Part shown: positions 18,365 to 27,597 of the stretch, one piece after another | How the letters are laid out: each line of letters opens with the position of its first letter | Position numbering within the stretch: position 1 is the stretch's first letter | Assembly: GCA_020634245.1 (NCBI GenBank) | Contig: JACKCC010000013.1 | Span: 186,001-250,000, forward strand | Length of the DNA stretch: 64,000 nucleotides | Source of the DNA: Ardenticatenaceae bacterium | GTDB lineage: Bacteria > Chloroflexota > Anaerolineae > Promineifilales > Promineifilaceae | Direction: 5' to 3' | Program-made: the position numbers and the translations under genes | The notes under the pieces: model-generated | What the model was told of the DNA's origin: nothing | The model's input: only the letters and a program-made list of their open reading frames with translations | Database searches by the model: none

Positions 18365-18688
18365 ATGAATAACCCTGCCCAATCTCTTCCCATAAACGAC
18401 AACAATATGGACAGTACGAGTCGGGAAACCCCTCGTGGTAACCGTGAAGAAATTCACTGGGAAGTTGTGGCCCGTACCGGCGGCATCATGCCTGCCACCA
18501 TCATGGCCGGCCGTCTACAAGCAGAAGGTATTCCTGCCCGTGCCTGGCAGGAAGGTGCTGGACGGGCATTAGGTTTAACCGTAGGCATATTGGGAACCGG
18601 CTACGTAGCCGTCCCCGAAGAATTTGTTGATAAAGCTCAGGCTATCCTGGCCGATGAAAGCCAAATAGACTGGGAAGAAGAAGAGTAG
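18365..18688 (+). CDS. DUF2007-type small protein
   Basis: A 107-residue protein. The first 35 residues are polar; the rest matches the DUF2007 'putative signal transducing' fold: EVVARTGGIMPATIMAGRLQ, then EGIPARAWQ, and a closing VAVPEEFVDKAQAILADE. In family members this small alpha-beta domain carries the pattern of a one-residue-per-strand change of aggregate form; the biochemical role is not established. It stands upstream of the ccm genes in the same direction, separated by a repeat-containing gap. Confidence 0.7.
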   Translation: MNNPAQSLPINDNNMDSTSRETPRGNREEIHWEVVARTGGIMPATIMAGRLQAEGIPARAWQEGAGRALGLTVGILGTGYVAVPEEFVDKAQAILADESQIDWEEEE

Positions 18689-18709
18689 AGAACAAGTAAC
18701 GACTAAGGC

Positions 18710-18755
18710 TGCTGCCTGAGCCTGTCGAAAGCAGCCGGGCTTCGACAAGCTCAGT
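18710..18755. repeat. CTGAGCCTGTCGAAG / CTTCGACAAGCTCAG inverted repeat
   Basis: CTGAGCCTGTCGAAAGCAG and CTTCGACAAGCTCAG form an inverted pair between the DUF2007 gene and ccmE. The same word pair is widespread as an intergenic repeat in many environmental bacteria; here it may also act as a hairpin terminator, although no T run follows. Confidence 0.65.
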
Positions 18756-18806
18756 CCTCGAACGGCTTAATAGTTACGAAAATAGTTAGATTAGAGGTGA
18801 AATAAT

Positions 18807-19316
18807 ATGGCTGACACAACCTGGACAAATGAAGGTGAAGACCTTCTCGTCAAATCCAAAAGCAACCGATTAAAGTTCATCGTTGGTGGTGTGCTCTTAC
18901 TGGCCGCCATCGGTTTTCTGGTTATAAATGCCATGAGCGGCAATACCCAGCTTTACAAAACGGTTGACGAATTCTACGCCGAACAAAGTCGGCTAATTGG
19001 CCGTGATTTACGCATCGCCGGCGTTGTCGTTGGGGATTCGATTCAATTTACCCAAATCGATGCGCAAAACAGCCGTTTGGAGTTTGATGTCGTGGACGAC
19101 ATTGAAAATCCCGGACAGCGGCTGCACATCGTTGCTCTCAATGAACCAAAACCTGACCTGTTACAAGATAAGGCACAAGCCCTGATTGAAGGTCATGCTG
19201 ACGAGACAGGTACTTTTTATGCCAATCAAGGCGGCTTGATGCTCAAATGCCCCACTCGTTATGAAGAAATGGATCCGGCCAACCATCCTGATAGCGTCCC
19301 GATGACGACTGAATAG
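18807..19316 (+). CDS. ccmE: Cytochrome c maturation haem chaperone CcmE, CxxxY type
   Basis: A 169-residue protein with one N-terminal membrane helix (about 23-42) and the OB-fold haem chaperone domain. CcmE takes haem from the CcmABCD machinery outside the membrane and hands it to the CcmF/H lyase. The usual haem-binding motif is HxxxY; here the matching place reads LKCPTRYEE, i.e. C148-x-x-x-Y152, the variant known from archaea and some bacteria such as Desulfovibrio. AGAGGTGA precedes the ATG. It heads a ccm run with ccmF, ccmH and ccmG; ccmA, B, C and D are absent from the window. Confidence 0.85.
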   Translation: MADTTWTNEGEDLLVKSKSNRLKFIVGGVLLLAAIGFLVINAMSGNTQLYKTVDEFYAEQSRLIGRDLRIAGVVVGDSIQFTQIDAQNSRLEFDVVDDIENPGQRLHIVALNEPKPDLLQDKAQALIEGHADETGTFYANQGGLMLKCPTRYEEMDPANHPDSVPMTTE

Positions 19317-19395
19317 TTGCCAGTAGCTGGTTACTGGTCGCTGCCGGTGATTTATACAGCGGTTAGCGGCCAACAACCAGCAGCTACATTGGATA
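19317..19395. repeat. Inverted simple repeat between ccmE and ccmF
   Basis: Left and right halves are built from CCAGTAGCTGGTTACTGG and CCAACAACCAGCAGCTAC-like words that pair imperfectly. A related block lies between ccmG and the zinc-ribbon gene (22570-22640). Confidence 0.5.
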
Positions 19396-19399
19396 AATT

Positions 19400-21394
19400 A
19401 TGATTCCTGACTTAGGTTATATTTCCCTTTTACTTGCCTTCGTGACAGCGATTTATGCGGCCGTTGCCGCATGGTATGGCAAAAGTCACGATGATGAACG
19501 CTGGGTGATGAGTGCCCGCAATGCAACCATTGCCGTTCTCCCCCTGGTGTTTTTATCCGCCGCCTTACTCGTCACCTCAATTGTACGTAATGATTTTTCA
19601 GTGGAGTATGTCTGGCGTGTTAGCAGCATTGAAATGCCAACTTACTTAAAATTCACCTCGCTGTGGGGTGGGCAGGCTGGCTCATTGCTGTTTTGGAATT
19701 TACTACTGGCCACGTTTACGGCCGCAGCCATGTTCCGCAAATGGCGTGAACAAAAAGAGCTGATGCCGTATGCACTCATCGTTATCAGCCTGACCCAGAT
19801 TTTCTTTCTGGGTATTTCCGCCTTTGTTGAGAACCCGTTTACCCGTCTGGCTATGGTTCCGGCAGACGGCAACGGTCTTAACCCCTTGCTGCGCCATCCG
19901 GGGATGATTATCCATCCACCCATGCTGTACCTGGGCTTCACCGGTTTTGTCATCCCTTACACCTTTGCCATCGCCGCTTTGATGGCCGGCAAAGTAGATG
20001 ACAGTTGGATTAAAACTACCCGACGTTGGACTCTGGTGGCCTGGCTTTTCTTGAGCATGGGACTGGTTTTAGGCGGCCGTTGGGCTTATGATGTGCTAGG
20101 CTGGGGCGGCTACTGGGGTTGGGACCCGGTGGAAAATGCGTCGCTGATGCCCTGGCTGGCCGGAACGGCTTTCCTACATTCGGTAATGATTCAGGAAAAA
20201 CGGAATATGTTCAAGATGTGGAATATGTTCCTGGTTATACTGACTTACTCGCTGGTAGTGTATGGCACGTTTATCGTTCGCAGCGGTGTGATTTCGTCGG
20301 TACATTCTTTTGCGCAGTCGGCCATTGGGCCGCTATTCTTCGGTTTTATTGCCTTTATGTTTGTTTTTTCCGTCTATTGGGTGAACAAACGGCGCGATAT
20401 GCTGGCGACGAAGAACCGGCTGAACTCGCTGCTGTCGCGGGAAGCGGCTTTTCTATATAATAATTTCCTGATTCTGGCGATTTTGGCGGTGGTCTTTTTC
20501 CTGACCAATTACCCCATTTTGTCTGAATTGGTAACCGGTGAAAAAGGCTTTGTCGGTCCGCCGGTTTATGAACAGGCTTTGGGTCCGCTTTTCCTGCTGT
20601 TGGTTTTGCTGATGGGTGTTGCGCCATTGACGATGTGGTATCGCAGCAGCCTGAAGCGGTTGGGAAAGGCGATTTTGTGGCCGATCGTTGCGGCAACGGT
20701 TACAGTCGTAGTACTGATTGTTTTCAATATTCGTAATTGGGCAGCATTACTTGGCTTTTGGGCAGTGGTCTTTTCCACTATTTTGACGCTGGTTGAGTTT
20801 TGGAAGGGAACCAGTGCCCGTATGAAACGGGGAGAATCGCTGCCGATAGCGTTTTCTAATCTGTTAGCACGCAACCGGCGGCGCTATGGCGGCTACTGGA
20901 TTCACATGGGTGTGCTGGTGATGGCTATCGGGATCATCGGTGTGGAAGTGTACCAAGAAGAGACGCAAATCAGACTTGACAGTGGTGAGTCTGTCTCGAT
21001 TGGGCGGTACGAGATGGTGTTTAATGAGGTAACGCGTTATCCTGGCCCGGATGATTTGTTGATCACGGAGGCCAATGTGGATGTGTTTGATAACGGCCGT
21101 TTCGTCAAAACCCTCACTCCGCGCACCGAATTGTATACCCGTACCGGCCAGCCCATGACCATCCCCGACATCCGCGGCACAATCGCCGAAGATTTCTACG
21201 TCATTCTGGTTAATTGGGAACCGACTTCGGCCAATCAGGCCACCTTCCGTATTTTCCTGAACCCGCTTGTCAACTGGATATGGGCCGGCGGTATCATCTT
21301 CGTCCTTGGCACGTTGATTGCGGCCTGGCCGGATAAACAAAAGGTAGCTGTTGTCAGCCGTTCGCGGCGTGTAGCCGTTGGAGCAGCGGATTAG
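19400..21394 (+). CDS. ccmF: Cytochrome c haem lyase subunit CcmF
   Basis: A 664-residue polytopic membrane protein of the CcmF/NrfE family, which together with CcmH attaches haem to apocytochrome c. It carries the tryptophan-rich WWD-type signature WGGYWGWDPVENASLMPW in the first half, conserved His in IHPPMLYLGF and in SSVHSFA, and about 14-15 helices, with a large outward C-terminal loop before the last helix (WIWAGGIIFVLGTLIAAWPD). The length is that of full CcmF. No ribosome binding site is visible at 19400; no better ATG is near. Confidence 0.95.
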   Translation: MIPDLGYISLLLAFVTAIYAAVAAWYGKSHDDERWVMSARNATIAVLPLVFLSAALLVTSIVRNDFSVEYVWRVSSIEMPTYLKFTSLWGGQAGSLLFWNLLLATFTAAAMFRKWREQKELMPYALIVISLTQIFFLGISAFVENPFTRLAMVPADGNGLNPLLRHPGMIIHPPMLYLGFTGFVIPYTFAIAALMAGKVDDSWIKTTRRWTLVAWLFLSMGLVLGGRWAYDVLGWGGYWGWDPVENASLMPWLAGTAFLHSVMIQEKRNMFKMWNMFLVILTYSLVVYGTFIVRSGVISSVHSFAQSAIGPLFFGFIAFMFVFSVYWVNKRRDMLATKNRLNSLLSREAAFLYNNFLILAILAVVFFLTNYPILSELVTGEKGFVGPPVYEQALGPLFLLLVLLMGVAPLTMWYRSSLKRLGKAILWPIVAATVTVVVLIVFNIRNWAALLGFWAVVFSTILTLVEFWKGTSARMKRGESLPIAFSNLLARNRRRYGGYWIHMGVLVMAIGIIGVEVYQEETQIRLDSGESVSIGRYEMVFNEVTRYPGPDDLLITEANVDVFDNGRFVKTLTPRTELYTRTGQPMTIPDIRGTIAEDFYVILVNWEPTSANQATFRIFLNPLVNWIWAGGIIFVLGTLIAAWPDKQKVAVVSRSRRVAVGAAD

Positions 21395-21409
21395 GCGGGG
21401 GTGCGGATT

Positions 21410-21940
21410 ATGAAACGTTTTTCGCAGCACAACTCAAACATTACATTTTACACCATCATTTTGCTCGTTATCCTGGCTTTTGTCATTCCGGTAATGGCTC
21501 AGGATGGTGGGAGCGACAGCGGTACCGTCAAACGTGTGGTAACCGATGATGACGTGAACAAAATCGCGCGTGTCGTTTACTGCCCGGTTTGCGAAAGCAC
21601 GCCGCTGGATGTCTGCCAGACGCAGGCTTGCGCCGATTGGCGGCAAATCATCCGCGAAATGCTGGAAGAGGGTAAAAGCGAGCAAGATGTATTTGATTAT
21701 TTTTCCAATTTGTATGGCGACCGGGTGCTGGCCGAACCACCCCGTGAAGGCTTCAGCCTGCTCATCTGGCTGGTGCCTTTGATCATGGTTCCGGTGGGAC
21801 TGGTCTTTTTTGGCAGTTACATGCGTCACTTACGGGCGTCGGCGGGACAAAGTGAAACGGTGGAGAGTACGGCCGTTTCCGAACCTGCTGCTCCAGACGA
21901 CTACATCACCCAAATTGAGAAAGAACTACAACAAAAATAA
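21410..21940 (+). CDS. ccmH: Cytochrome c maturation thiol oxidoreductase CcmH
   Basis: A 176-residue protein with a signal peptide (to about residue 30), an outward domain and a C-terminal membrane helix (about 118-138). The redox motif reads VVYCPVCESTPLDVCQTQAC, giving C58-x-x-C61 as the CcmH dithiol plus two extra cysteines (C69, C74) not usual in proteobacterial CcmH. The following helix ADWRQIIREMLEEGKSEQDV and the YGDRVLAEPP motif are typical. It keeps the haem-attachment cysteines of apocytochrome c reduced. The ATG at 21410 is preferred to an in-frame GTG at 21401. Confidence 0.9.
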   Translation: MKRFSQHNSNITFYTIILLVILAFVIPVMAQDGGSDSGTVKRVVTDDDVNKIARVVYCPVCESTPLDVCQTQACADWRQIIREMLEEGKSEQDVFDYFSNLYGDRVLAEPPREGFSLLIWLVPLIMVPVGLVFFGSYMRHLRASAGQSETVESTAVSEPAAPDDYITQIEKELQQK

Positions 21941-21975
21941 CGTCTGCTTGCATAGCGGCGACTGGCAGGTAAACT

Positions 21976-22563
21976 ATGAGTGATACAACTGTACAGCCAA
22001 CAACTTCAGAATCCATAACAAAACCTTTCCGCTGGAGTAATTTGATCCTTTGGATTTTTGTTATCGGTTTACTGGGGTTTTTGGGATGGGGCCTGGTCCA
22101 AACCAACAAAACACGACCCGAAGCCGGCCAAATGGCCCCGGATTTTAACGTTCAATTTCTGGATGGGTACCAATGGGAAGGACGCCAAACCGCCAGCCTG
22201 GACGACTTTAAGGGAAAAATAGTCGTCTTGAATTTCTGGGCTTCCTGGTGTGTGGAATGCCGGGTAGAAGCCGATGCATTCGAGGCTAGCTGGCAAAAAT
22301 ATCGGGATAGGGGCGTTGTCTTTCTAGGCGTAGCCCATGTGGATGTGGAGCCAAAATCGATTGAATACCTGAAAGAATTCAACATTTCTTATCCTAATGC
22401 ATTAGATTATGGCGACAGAATTTCCAGTGATTATGAGATAACCGGCGTCCCGGAGACATTCATCATCGATCCTTCGGGACAGGTACACTACGTCCAAATT
22501 GGCCCGATTCAGTCGGCGACTTTAAACGGTACTATCGAACAATTACTGGCAAAAGGAGGGTAA
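21976..22563 (+). CDS. ccmG: Thioredoxin-like protein CcmG/DsbE (TlpA family)
   Basis: A 195-residue membrane-anchored thioredoxin-fold protein. One helix (about 21-41) is followed by the redoxin domain with APDFNVQFLDG, the active site FWASWCVECRVEA (C92-V-E-C95) and the cis-proline loop ITGVPETFIID. CcmG reduces CcmH and apocytochrome thiols. The CVEC site differs from the CPTC common in proteobacterial CcmG. It follows ccmH after 35 bases. Confidence 0.88.
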   Translation: MSDTTVQPTTSESITKPFRWSNLILWIFVIGLLGFLGWGLVQTNKTRPEAGQMAPDFNVQFLDGYQWEGRQTASLDDFKGKIVVLNFWASWCVECRVEADAFEASWQKYRDRGVVFLGVAHVDVEPKSIEYLKEFNISYPNALDYGDRISSDYEITGVPETFIIDPSGQVHYVQIGPIQSATLNGTIEQLLAKGG

Positions 22564-22661
22564 AACGGTCATTGGTTGTTAGTATTCAGTTGTTGGTTCT
22601 GAATTCCAGCCACCAACTGCCAATTACCAGCAACCAGTTCGCTGTTTTACATTTTTAATAC

Positions 22662-23183
22662 ATGACGATTGGTTCTATATTGTTGGGAGTCGCGCTGGCG
22701 GTTCTGGTCGGGCTGGTTTTGGCACGGCCGTTACTGCAAGCCTCCCGTGAAGAACAGGTACGATTATCACAACGCCAACTATTGTTGGCCGAAAAAGAGG
22801 CAATATTAGCCCAAATTCGTGAACTCGATTTTGATCACGATACCGGCAAAATGCCCGATGAAATCCATCAGCATCAGCGCACGCAGTTGATGAGCAGTGC
22901 CGCCGCCATTTTGAAACAGATAGAGGAACTGGACGGCACTGCTACGCCAGCAATCGCTCCGGCAGTTAATGGTGTCGATGGCTCAGGCGATGTTGATGAC
23001 GATATTGAAGCGGCCATCGCCCGGATGCGTCAGGCCCCAAAAGTAAAAACCGCCCCCCGTCCCCAACCGGCGGCAGCCTCAGGCAGCGGATTTTGCCCAC
23101 AGTGTGGCACACCTTTTGATCCCGGTGACAAATTCTGTGTGTCTTGCGGACACAAACTGCGTACAAAACAAGCTGTTCGCTAA
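22662..23183 (+). CDS. CcmI-like membrane protein with C-terminal zinc ribbon
   Basis: A 173-residue protein. One N-terminal helix (4-22) is followed by a coiled-coil segment (about 28-90) with EKEAILAQIRELDFDHDTGKM, which resembles the N-terminal part of CcmI. The C terminus is a zinc ribbon, CPQC (145, 148) and CVSC (159, 162). CcmI binds apocytochrome c for presentation to CcmFH; the position here, after ccmG, supports a similar role. The combination with a zinc ribbon is not the proteobacterial layout. No ribosome binding site is seen before the ATG. Confidence 0.65.
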   Translation: MTIGSILLGVALAVLVGLVLARPLLQASREEQVRLSQRQLLLAEKEAILAQIRELDFDHDTGKMPDEIHQHQRTQLMSSAAAILKQIEELDGTATPAIAPAVNGVDGSGDVDDDIEAAIARMRQAPKVKTAPRPQPAAASGSGFCPQCGTPFDPGDKFCVSCGHKLRTKQAVR

Positions 23184-23197
23184 AAGTTGAAAACACA

Positions 23198-25060
23198 ATG
23201 ATAAATCATCCTCGCACGAAGTTATTAGACGGCCGTTTCTGGGCCGTCTTCATTTTTGTTCTCGTTTTAGTGCTGCTGTTGTTTAGCAGCATAAACCTGT
23301 CAGCGCAGGAGCCGTCACTGCCGCTTGCGCCGCCCGATGCGGCCAATGGCCTGACAATTTTTGCCAACCGCTGTGCCAACTGCCACGGTGCGGCCGGTGG
23401 CGGCGATGGCGAAATGTCAGCCCAGCTGCTGGTGGCTCCAGCCCATTTGAATGACCCGGCATTCCGGGAAACGGCCGTGCCCGGCGACCTGTTTGATACC
23501 ATCACCAACGGCATTCTGGAATCAGGCATGCCCCCCTTCGGCCCGGCTAGCAGCAACCCGCTGGATGACGCCAGCCGCTGGGATTTGGTAGCAGCCGTTT
23601 ACAGCTTTGGCACCCCGGCCGATTCGATCGGCATGGGACAAGCTGTATACGAAGCAAACTGCCTGGCCTGTCATGGCGAAGCCGGTCAGGGCGACGGCCC
23701 TGATGTCGCTTCTGATGCGCCTGGTTTAGACCTGACCCGCCTTGACTATTGGTTCAGCCGCAGCAACGACACGGTTCTGGCCGACCTGTCCGGCGACACA
23801 ATTGCTGAACATACTTATGATTTGAGCGAAGCTGAATTGGTCTCGGTTGTGGATTACGGCCGTACCTTCAGCTACCAGTACGCCCCGCCGCCCGAACCTC
23901 CGGCCGCCATCGAAGGCGCGGTCATCACCGGGGTCATTAACAATGGCACAACCGGCGAAATCGTGGGCGGCGGCGAAGCGCTGCTGCGCGCTTTTACGAC
24001 TAGTTTTGAACAAACGCTGAACATGACAACAACAGTGGGATTGGACGGCCGTTTCCAATTCGACCTGCCCGAAATTCAACCCGATTGGGTATTCCTGGCC
24101 GGTTATCGTTACAACGAACTAGGTTTCAGCAGCAACGCCGGTCAAATCACCGACGCCAATACGCCGCTTGACCTGCCCATCACGGTCTATGAAGTTACCA
24201 GCGATCCCAGTATCATCACTTATGATCAAGTCCATTTGATCATGGAATTCCAAAGTGAAGACATGCTGCAAGTGAGTGAGTTGTACGTGATCAATAATGC
24301 GGGAACGGCCGTGTTCGTTGGCGAATCCGGCAATCCTGATTTGGGAACCATTCGCTTCTCCCTGCCCGACGGCGCGCAAAGCCCCATCTTCGAGCGCACC
24401 CTCGGCTCCCTCGATTCCACCATTCCGGCCACCGAAGTCATCGAAACCAACGATGGCTGGGCGGACACCCTGCCTTTACAACCCGGGACCGGCGGTCTTA
24501 ACCTCATCATCAGCTACTTGCTGCCCTATAAAGATGGTATGACTCTCAGTCATAGTTTGCCATATGCCACCAGCCGGGCCAACGTCATCCTGCCCGACGC
24601 CGGCGTCAGCGTTACCAGCAGCGGCTGGGAATTCCAGGGAACTAGCGACATGGGAACCACGTCGTTCCTTAGCTACCTCCACACAGGTCTGGCCGCTGGC
24701 AGCGACCTGTCACTAACGCTTTCCGGCGAGCCAACACAAATAACCAGCACCGCCGGCAGCAACATCGCCCCGCGCAACAGCACCAACGAACTGCTCATTG
24801 GCGGCGGCGTGTTACTCCTCGTTATCGCGGCGGCCGTCTTCGTTTACCGCAACTGGCAAACTGCCCCATCGTACGACGATGATTACGCCTACGATGACGA
24901 TGATTACGAAGACGAAGCAGTAGAAGAAGGCGAGGCCACGCACCTCATGCAAGCCATCGCCGACCTGGACGACGCCTACGAAAAAGGCCAAATTAACGAA
25001 GCTGACTACACCGGCCAGCGCGCCCAGCTTAAGACCGAGTTGAAAGCGCTCTGGAAGTAG
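23198..25060 (+). CDS. Dihaem cytochrome c with membrane anchor and CcmI-like tail
   Basis: A 620-residue protein that starts 15 bases after the previous gene. Signal helix 14-36; two haem-binding motifs C59-ANC62-H63 and C155-LAC158-H159, with GMPPFG (about 110) as a likely Met ligand of the first haem. Residues 230-530 are beta-rich and unassigned. A membrane helix (about 545-565) is followed by a Tyr/Asp run and a cytoplasmic helix (IADLDDAYEKGQINEADYTG) resembling the CcmI/short C-terminal oligomerisation helix. The protein is the probable client of the adjacent maturation genes or a membrane electron carrier. An earlier ATG at 23144 overlaps the upstream gene and is less likely. Confidence 0.8.
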   Translation: MINHPRTKLLDGRFWAVFIFVLVLVLLLFSSINLSAQEPSLPLAPPDAANGLTIFANRCANCHGAAGGGDGEMSAQLLVAPAHLNDPAFRETAVPGDLFDTITNGILESGMPPFGPASSNPLDDASRWDLVAAVYSFGTPADSIGMGQAVYEANCLACHGEAGQGDGPDVASDAPGLDLTRLDYWFSRSNDTVLADLSGDTIAEHTYDLSEAELVSVVDYGRTFSYQYAPPPEPPAAIEGAVITGVINNGTTGEIVGGGEALLRAFTTSFEQTLNMTTTVGLDGRFQFDLPEIQPDWVFLAGYRYNELGFSSNAGQITDANTPLDLPITVYEVTSDPSIITYDQVHLIMEFQSEDMLQVSELYVINNAGTAVFVGESGNPDLGTIRFSLPDGAQSPIFERTLGSLDSTIPATEVIETNDGWADTLPLQPGTGGLNLIISYLLPYKDGMTLSHSLPYATSRANVILPDAGVSVTSSGWEFQGTSDMGTTSFLSYLHTGLAAGSDLSLTLSGEPTQITSTAGSNIAPRNSTNELLIGGGVLLLVIAAAVFVYRNWQTAPSYDDDYAYDDDDYEDEAVEEGEATHLMQAIADLDDAYEKGQINEADYTGQRAQLKTELKALWK

Positions 25061-25070
25061 CAAGCGGCAG

Positions 25071-25103
25071 GTGGCAGGTAGCGAATAAATTGCTACCTGC
25101 CAC
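25071..25103 (+). terminator. Perfect 12-bp hairpin after the cytochrome gene
   Basis: GTGGCAGGTAGC (25071-25082) and GCTACCTGCCAC (25092-25103) pair perfectly around a nine-base loop, directly after the stop codon. There is no T run, so it is either a repeat or a stabilising/terminating hairpin. Similar words recur at 47715-47770. Confidence 0.55.
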
Positions 25104-25125
25104 CCGCCACTTGCCCGCTCGCTCT

Positions 25126-25467
25126 ATGTATAAATTCACCACTCTCTACCGCAAAGTCGATGACCTGGATGCTGTCGATAACTTTTTCTCCAGCACCCAT
25201 CTGCCGTTGGCCGAGCTGCTGCCAGGTCTGCTCAAAAGCGAAGTCAGCCGGATTATGGGGCAGCCAGCCGGTGAATCCCGCTTTTACCTGGGTTACGAAC
25301 TCTATTTTGAATCTAGAAAAGCGTTTGAAGACGCCATGAAGAGCCGCCCCGGCGTCCACCTCATGATCAATCTCACCCCCTGGGCTGAAAAGCGCCTCGT
25401 CACCTGGTTTTATGCTGAATCGTTTGAGGAAGCTGTGGGGGAAAACGGCCGTGACGAAGAAGAATAA
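25126..25467 (+). CDS. EthD-like small protein
   Basis: A 113-residue protein with a dimeric alpha-beta barrel pattern: MYKFTTLYRKVDDLDAVDNFF, a central strand FYLGYELYFESRKAFEDAMKS and a closing VTWFYAESFEEA. It resembles the EthD family, small ferredoxin-like-fold proteins first linked to degradation of ethyl tert-butyl ether but often of unknown role. The start at 25126 is taken because residues before it come from the hairpin repeat. Confidence 0.72.
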   Translation: MYKFTTLYRKVDDLDAVDNFFSSTHLPLAELLPGLLKSEVSRIMGQPAGESRFYLGYELYFESRKAFEDAMKSRPGVHLMINLTPWAEKRLVTWFYAESFEEAVGENGRDEEE

Positions 25468-25668
25468 ACTACGCTAAGATCATTCAAATACCTGACAAAC
25501 ATCGTCGTTCAGACGTGTCAATTGTAACTTCCCCATCACAACTCAAATTGAGTATAGTATCTGATAAGAGTTCGTCGTTCCAGTTAGCGAATGCGGTTTG
25601 TTAACGCGTTCTTACACCACAGCCACTTTCCAACTTTATTTTCAAATTCAACAGAAGGAGAATTGGTG

Positions 25669-27555
25669 ATGAAGGTTAAGCAGATTACGGCCGTTACCCT
25701 GCTCGGTTTGGGTTTCACATTACTCTTGTTAAATATGCTGGTCAGATCCCAACATGCAGCATTCGCTGAAAATAGCAACGTCGCTAACACAACAAATGCC
25801 ATCCTTCCCCCTGAAGTTGACGTTATCGTAGACGATTTTTTGCCCCAACCCCTTCAAGGTGATCCAGTGTACTATTACAATCGGTTAGGCGGCGACCGTG
25901 GCGCATTAAACAATGTACTCCTGGCTTATGGCATTGGTCAGGTCAGAATTACCATCCAATCTGATACCTGGGGCGGGATGTGGTTTAGCCTCAACCATCC
26001 CGACCGGGAAAAAGCGCCGATTGATTTTTCGGCCGTTCTACCGGCCCAAATTCAGGAAGAATATCAGAGCCAAATTACCGATCTCAACGTGAAAATTGCC
26101 GAAAGTACTCCCAACGCCACGCTGCGCATTGAGTTGAAGAACGACGCCAGCTTGAACTGGTCACAAACAACCAGCCTCAGTGGTGGCACGCAGGTGCTGA
26201 GCTACCCGCTGTCAGCCATCACCGACACAACCAACCTCAATTTCGTCCTGGAACCGGCAACGGCCGGTGATTACGTGGTCATTAACGAGATTACCCTCAC
26301 AGCAACCAACCCCATCAGTGACGTGGCGCTGGCCGGTTTTGTCTGGAGCTATGGGATGCTGTTGAACAATTTTGAGCCGGCTACCGGTCTGGTGCGCGAC
26401 CGCTCCAATTATGCCAGCGGGGAATTTGAAGCAATTCAAGCGACGGGCGGTCTGGCAGCGGCAACGGCCGTTGCCCACCAACTCGGCATCATCAACACCA
26501 ACGACGCCATTACAATTGTCAACCGGATCAGCGACACCCTGCTGCTGGACGTGCCCCGCTACAACGGCCTCTGGCCCCACTTCGTCGAAATCACACCGTC
26601 ATACGCCATTACCATCGTCGCCAATACCGAATACTCATCCGTAGACACAGCCATCGCTGTCGTGGGGTTGCTGGAAGCCCAACAGGCGTTGGGGCTGGAC
26701 ACCGGCGGTACCGAGCAAATGCTAAACGCGATTGATTGGGCGGATTTGAAGCTCGTCAATGGTATTTCCCATGGCTACACCGAAGACGGTACACGACTCA
26801 CTTCATCCTGGGACGTATTCGGCGGCGAAAGCTGGCTAATCGATCTGGTTTACGCCGCGGCAACGGCCGAAATTCCACCGTTAGCTTATCCGCTGCCGCC
26901 AACGGCCAACGGCTCCGGCTTCATTGACGAGATGGCCTGGCTCTTTTATCCGCCACCCTGTCCCAACGATTATTGGGGCGCCGATTGGCTTGACTACCGG
27001 CGTGAGGCAGTTGATAACCAGGTCCACTATTTTTGTGAAAATTATCCAACATCATGTGTTTGCCAAAAAGGTTTGTTCGGCTTATCAGCAGGCGAAGTAC
27101 CGACGCCATCGGCCGTTGCCAAAGGCCAGATTTACCAGCCATTTGGCATAGGTGGCCAATTCTCCGCACCCAGCGACGGGGTATCCTTGTTGGGCGCGCC
27201 GGTAGCTGTGCCCCATTATTCGGCGATGGCCGCGCCTCTTACCTCGACGGCAGCCATCAGTATGTGGGTCTGGCTGATTGATGAAGGGCCGTTCTCCCCG
27301 CTCAACAACATCGAGAGCCTGATGTTCCCGGCTGATGCAACCAGTTGCAGCGCGGACGAATTGGTCTGGAACGAGTTGAAGGGTTCGTGGAATCTAACAC
27401 TGCAAGCGTTAGGCTGGGGACGTTATCTGGCCCAACAACGCGGCGAAACACCTGTTTTGTGGCAAGCCATGCGCGATAACCCATTCCTGACCAACGGCTA
27501 TGCCTTAATTGGCCAGGAGTGTCACAATTTCTTGCCCGTTGTAAACAAGGAATAA
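25669..27555 (+). CDS. Secreted protein with glycoamylase-like (GH144-like) C-terminal domain
   Basis: A 628-residue exported protein. AAGGAG eight bases upstream fixes the ATG at 25669; a signal peptide with core TLLGLGFTLLLLNMLV follows. The part from about residue 225 to the end looks helical, with DTAIAVVGLLEAQQALGLDT, SSWDVFGGESWLIDLVYAAA, GLFGLSAGEVPTPSAVAKGQ and VPHYSAMAAPLTSTAA, echoing the (alpha/alpha) barrel of glycoamylase-like proteins. The first 200 residues resemble a carbohydrate-binding beta-sandwich. The tail reads HNFLPVVNKE, similar to the short [FY]LP-type tails seen on many exported Chloroflexota proteins. The enzyme substrate is not known. Confidence 0.55.
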   Translation: MKVKQITAVTLLGLGFTLLLLNMLVRSQHAAFAENSNVANTTNAILPPEVDVIVDDFLPQPLQGDPVYYYNRLGGDRGALNNVLLAYGIGQVRITIQSDTWGGMWFSLNHPDREKAPIDFSAVLPAQIQEEYQSQITDLNVKIAESTPNATLRIELKNDASLNWSQTTSLSGGTQVLSYPLSAITDTTNLNFVLEPATAGDYVVINEITLTATNPISDVALAGFVWSYGMLLNNFEPATGLVRDRSNYASGEFEAIQATGGLAAATAVAHQLGIINTNDAITIVNRISDTLLLDVPRYNGLWPHFVEITPSYAITIVANTEYSSVDTAIAVVGLLEAQQALGLDTGGTEQMLNAIDWADLKLVNGISHGYTEDGTRLTSSWDVFGGESWLIDLVYAAATAEIPPLAYPLPPTANGSGFIDEMAWLFYPPPCPNDYWGADWLDYRREAVDNQVHYFCENYPTSCVCQKGLFGLSAGEVPTPSAVAKGQIYQPFGIGGQFSAPSDGVSLLGAPVAVPHYSAMAAPLTSTAAISMWVWLIDEGPFSPLNNIESLMFPADATSCSADELVWNELKGSWNLTLQALGWGRYLAQQRGETPVLWQAMRDNPFLTNGYALIGQECHNFLPVVNKE

Positions 27556-27597
27556 ACTCGCTTTGCATCAAGGTCGATTCTGGCGATAATCGAGTTT

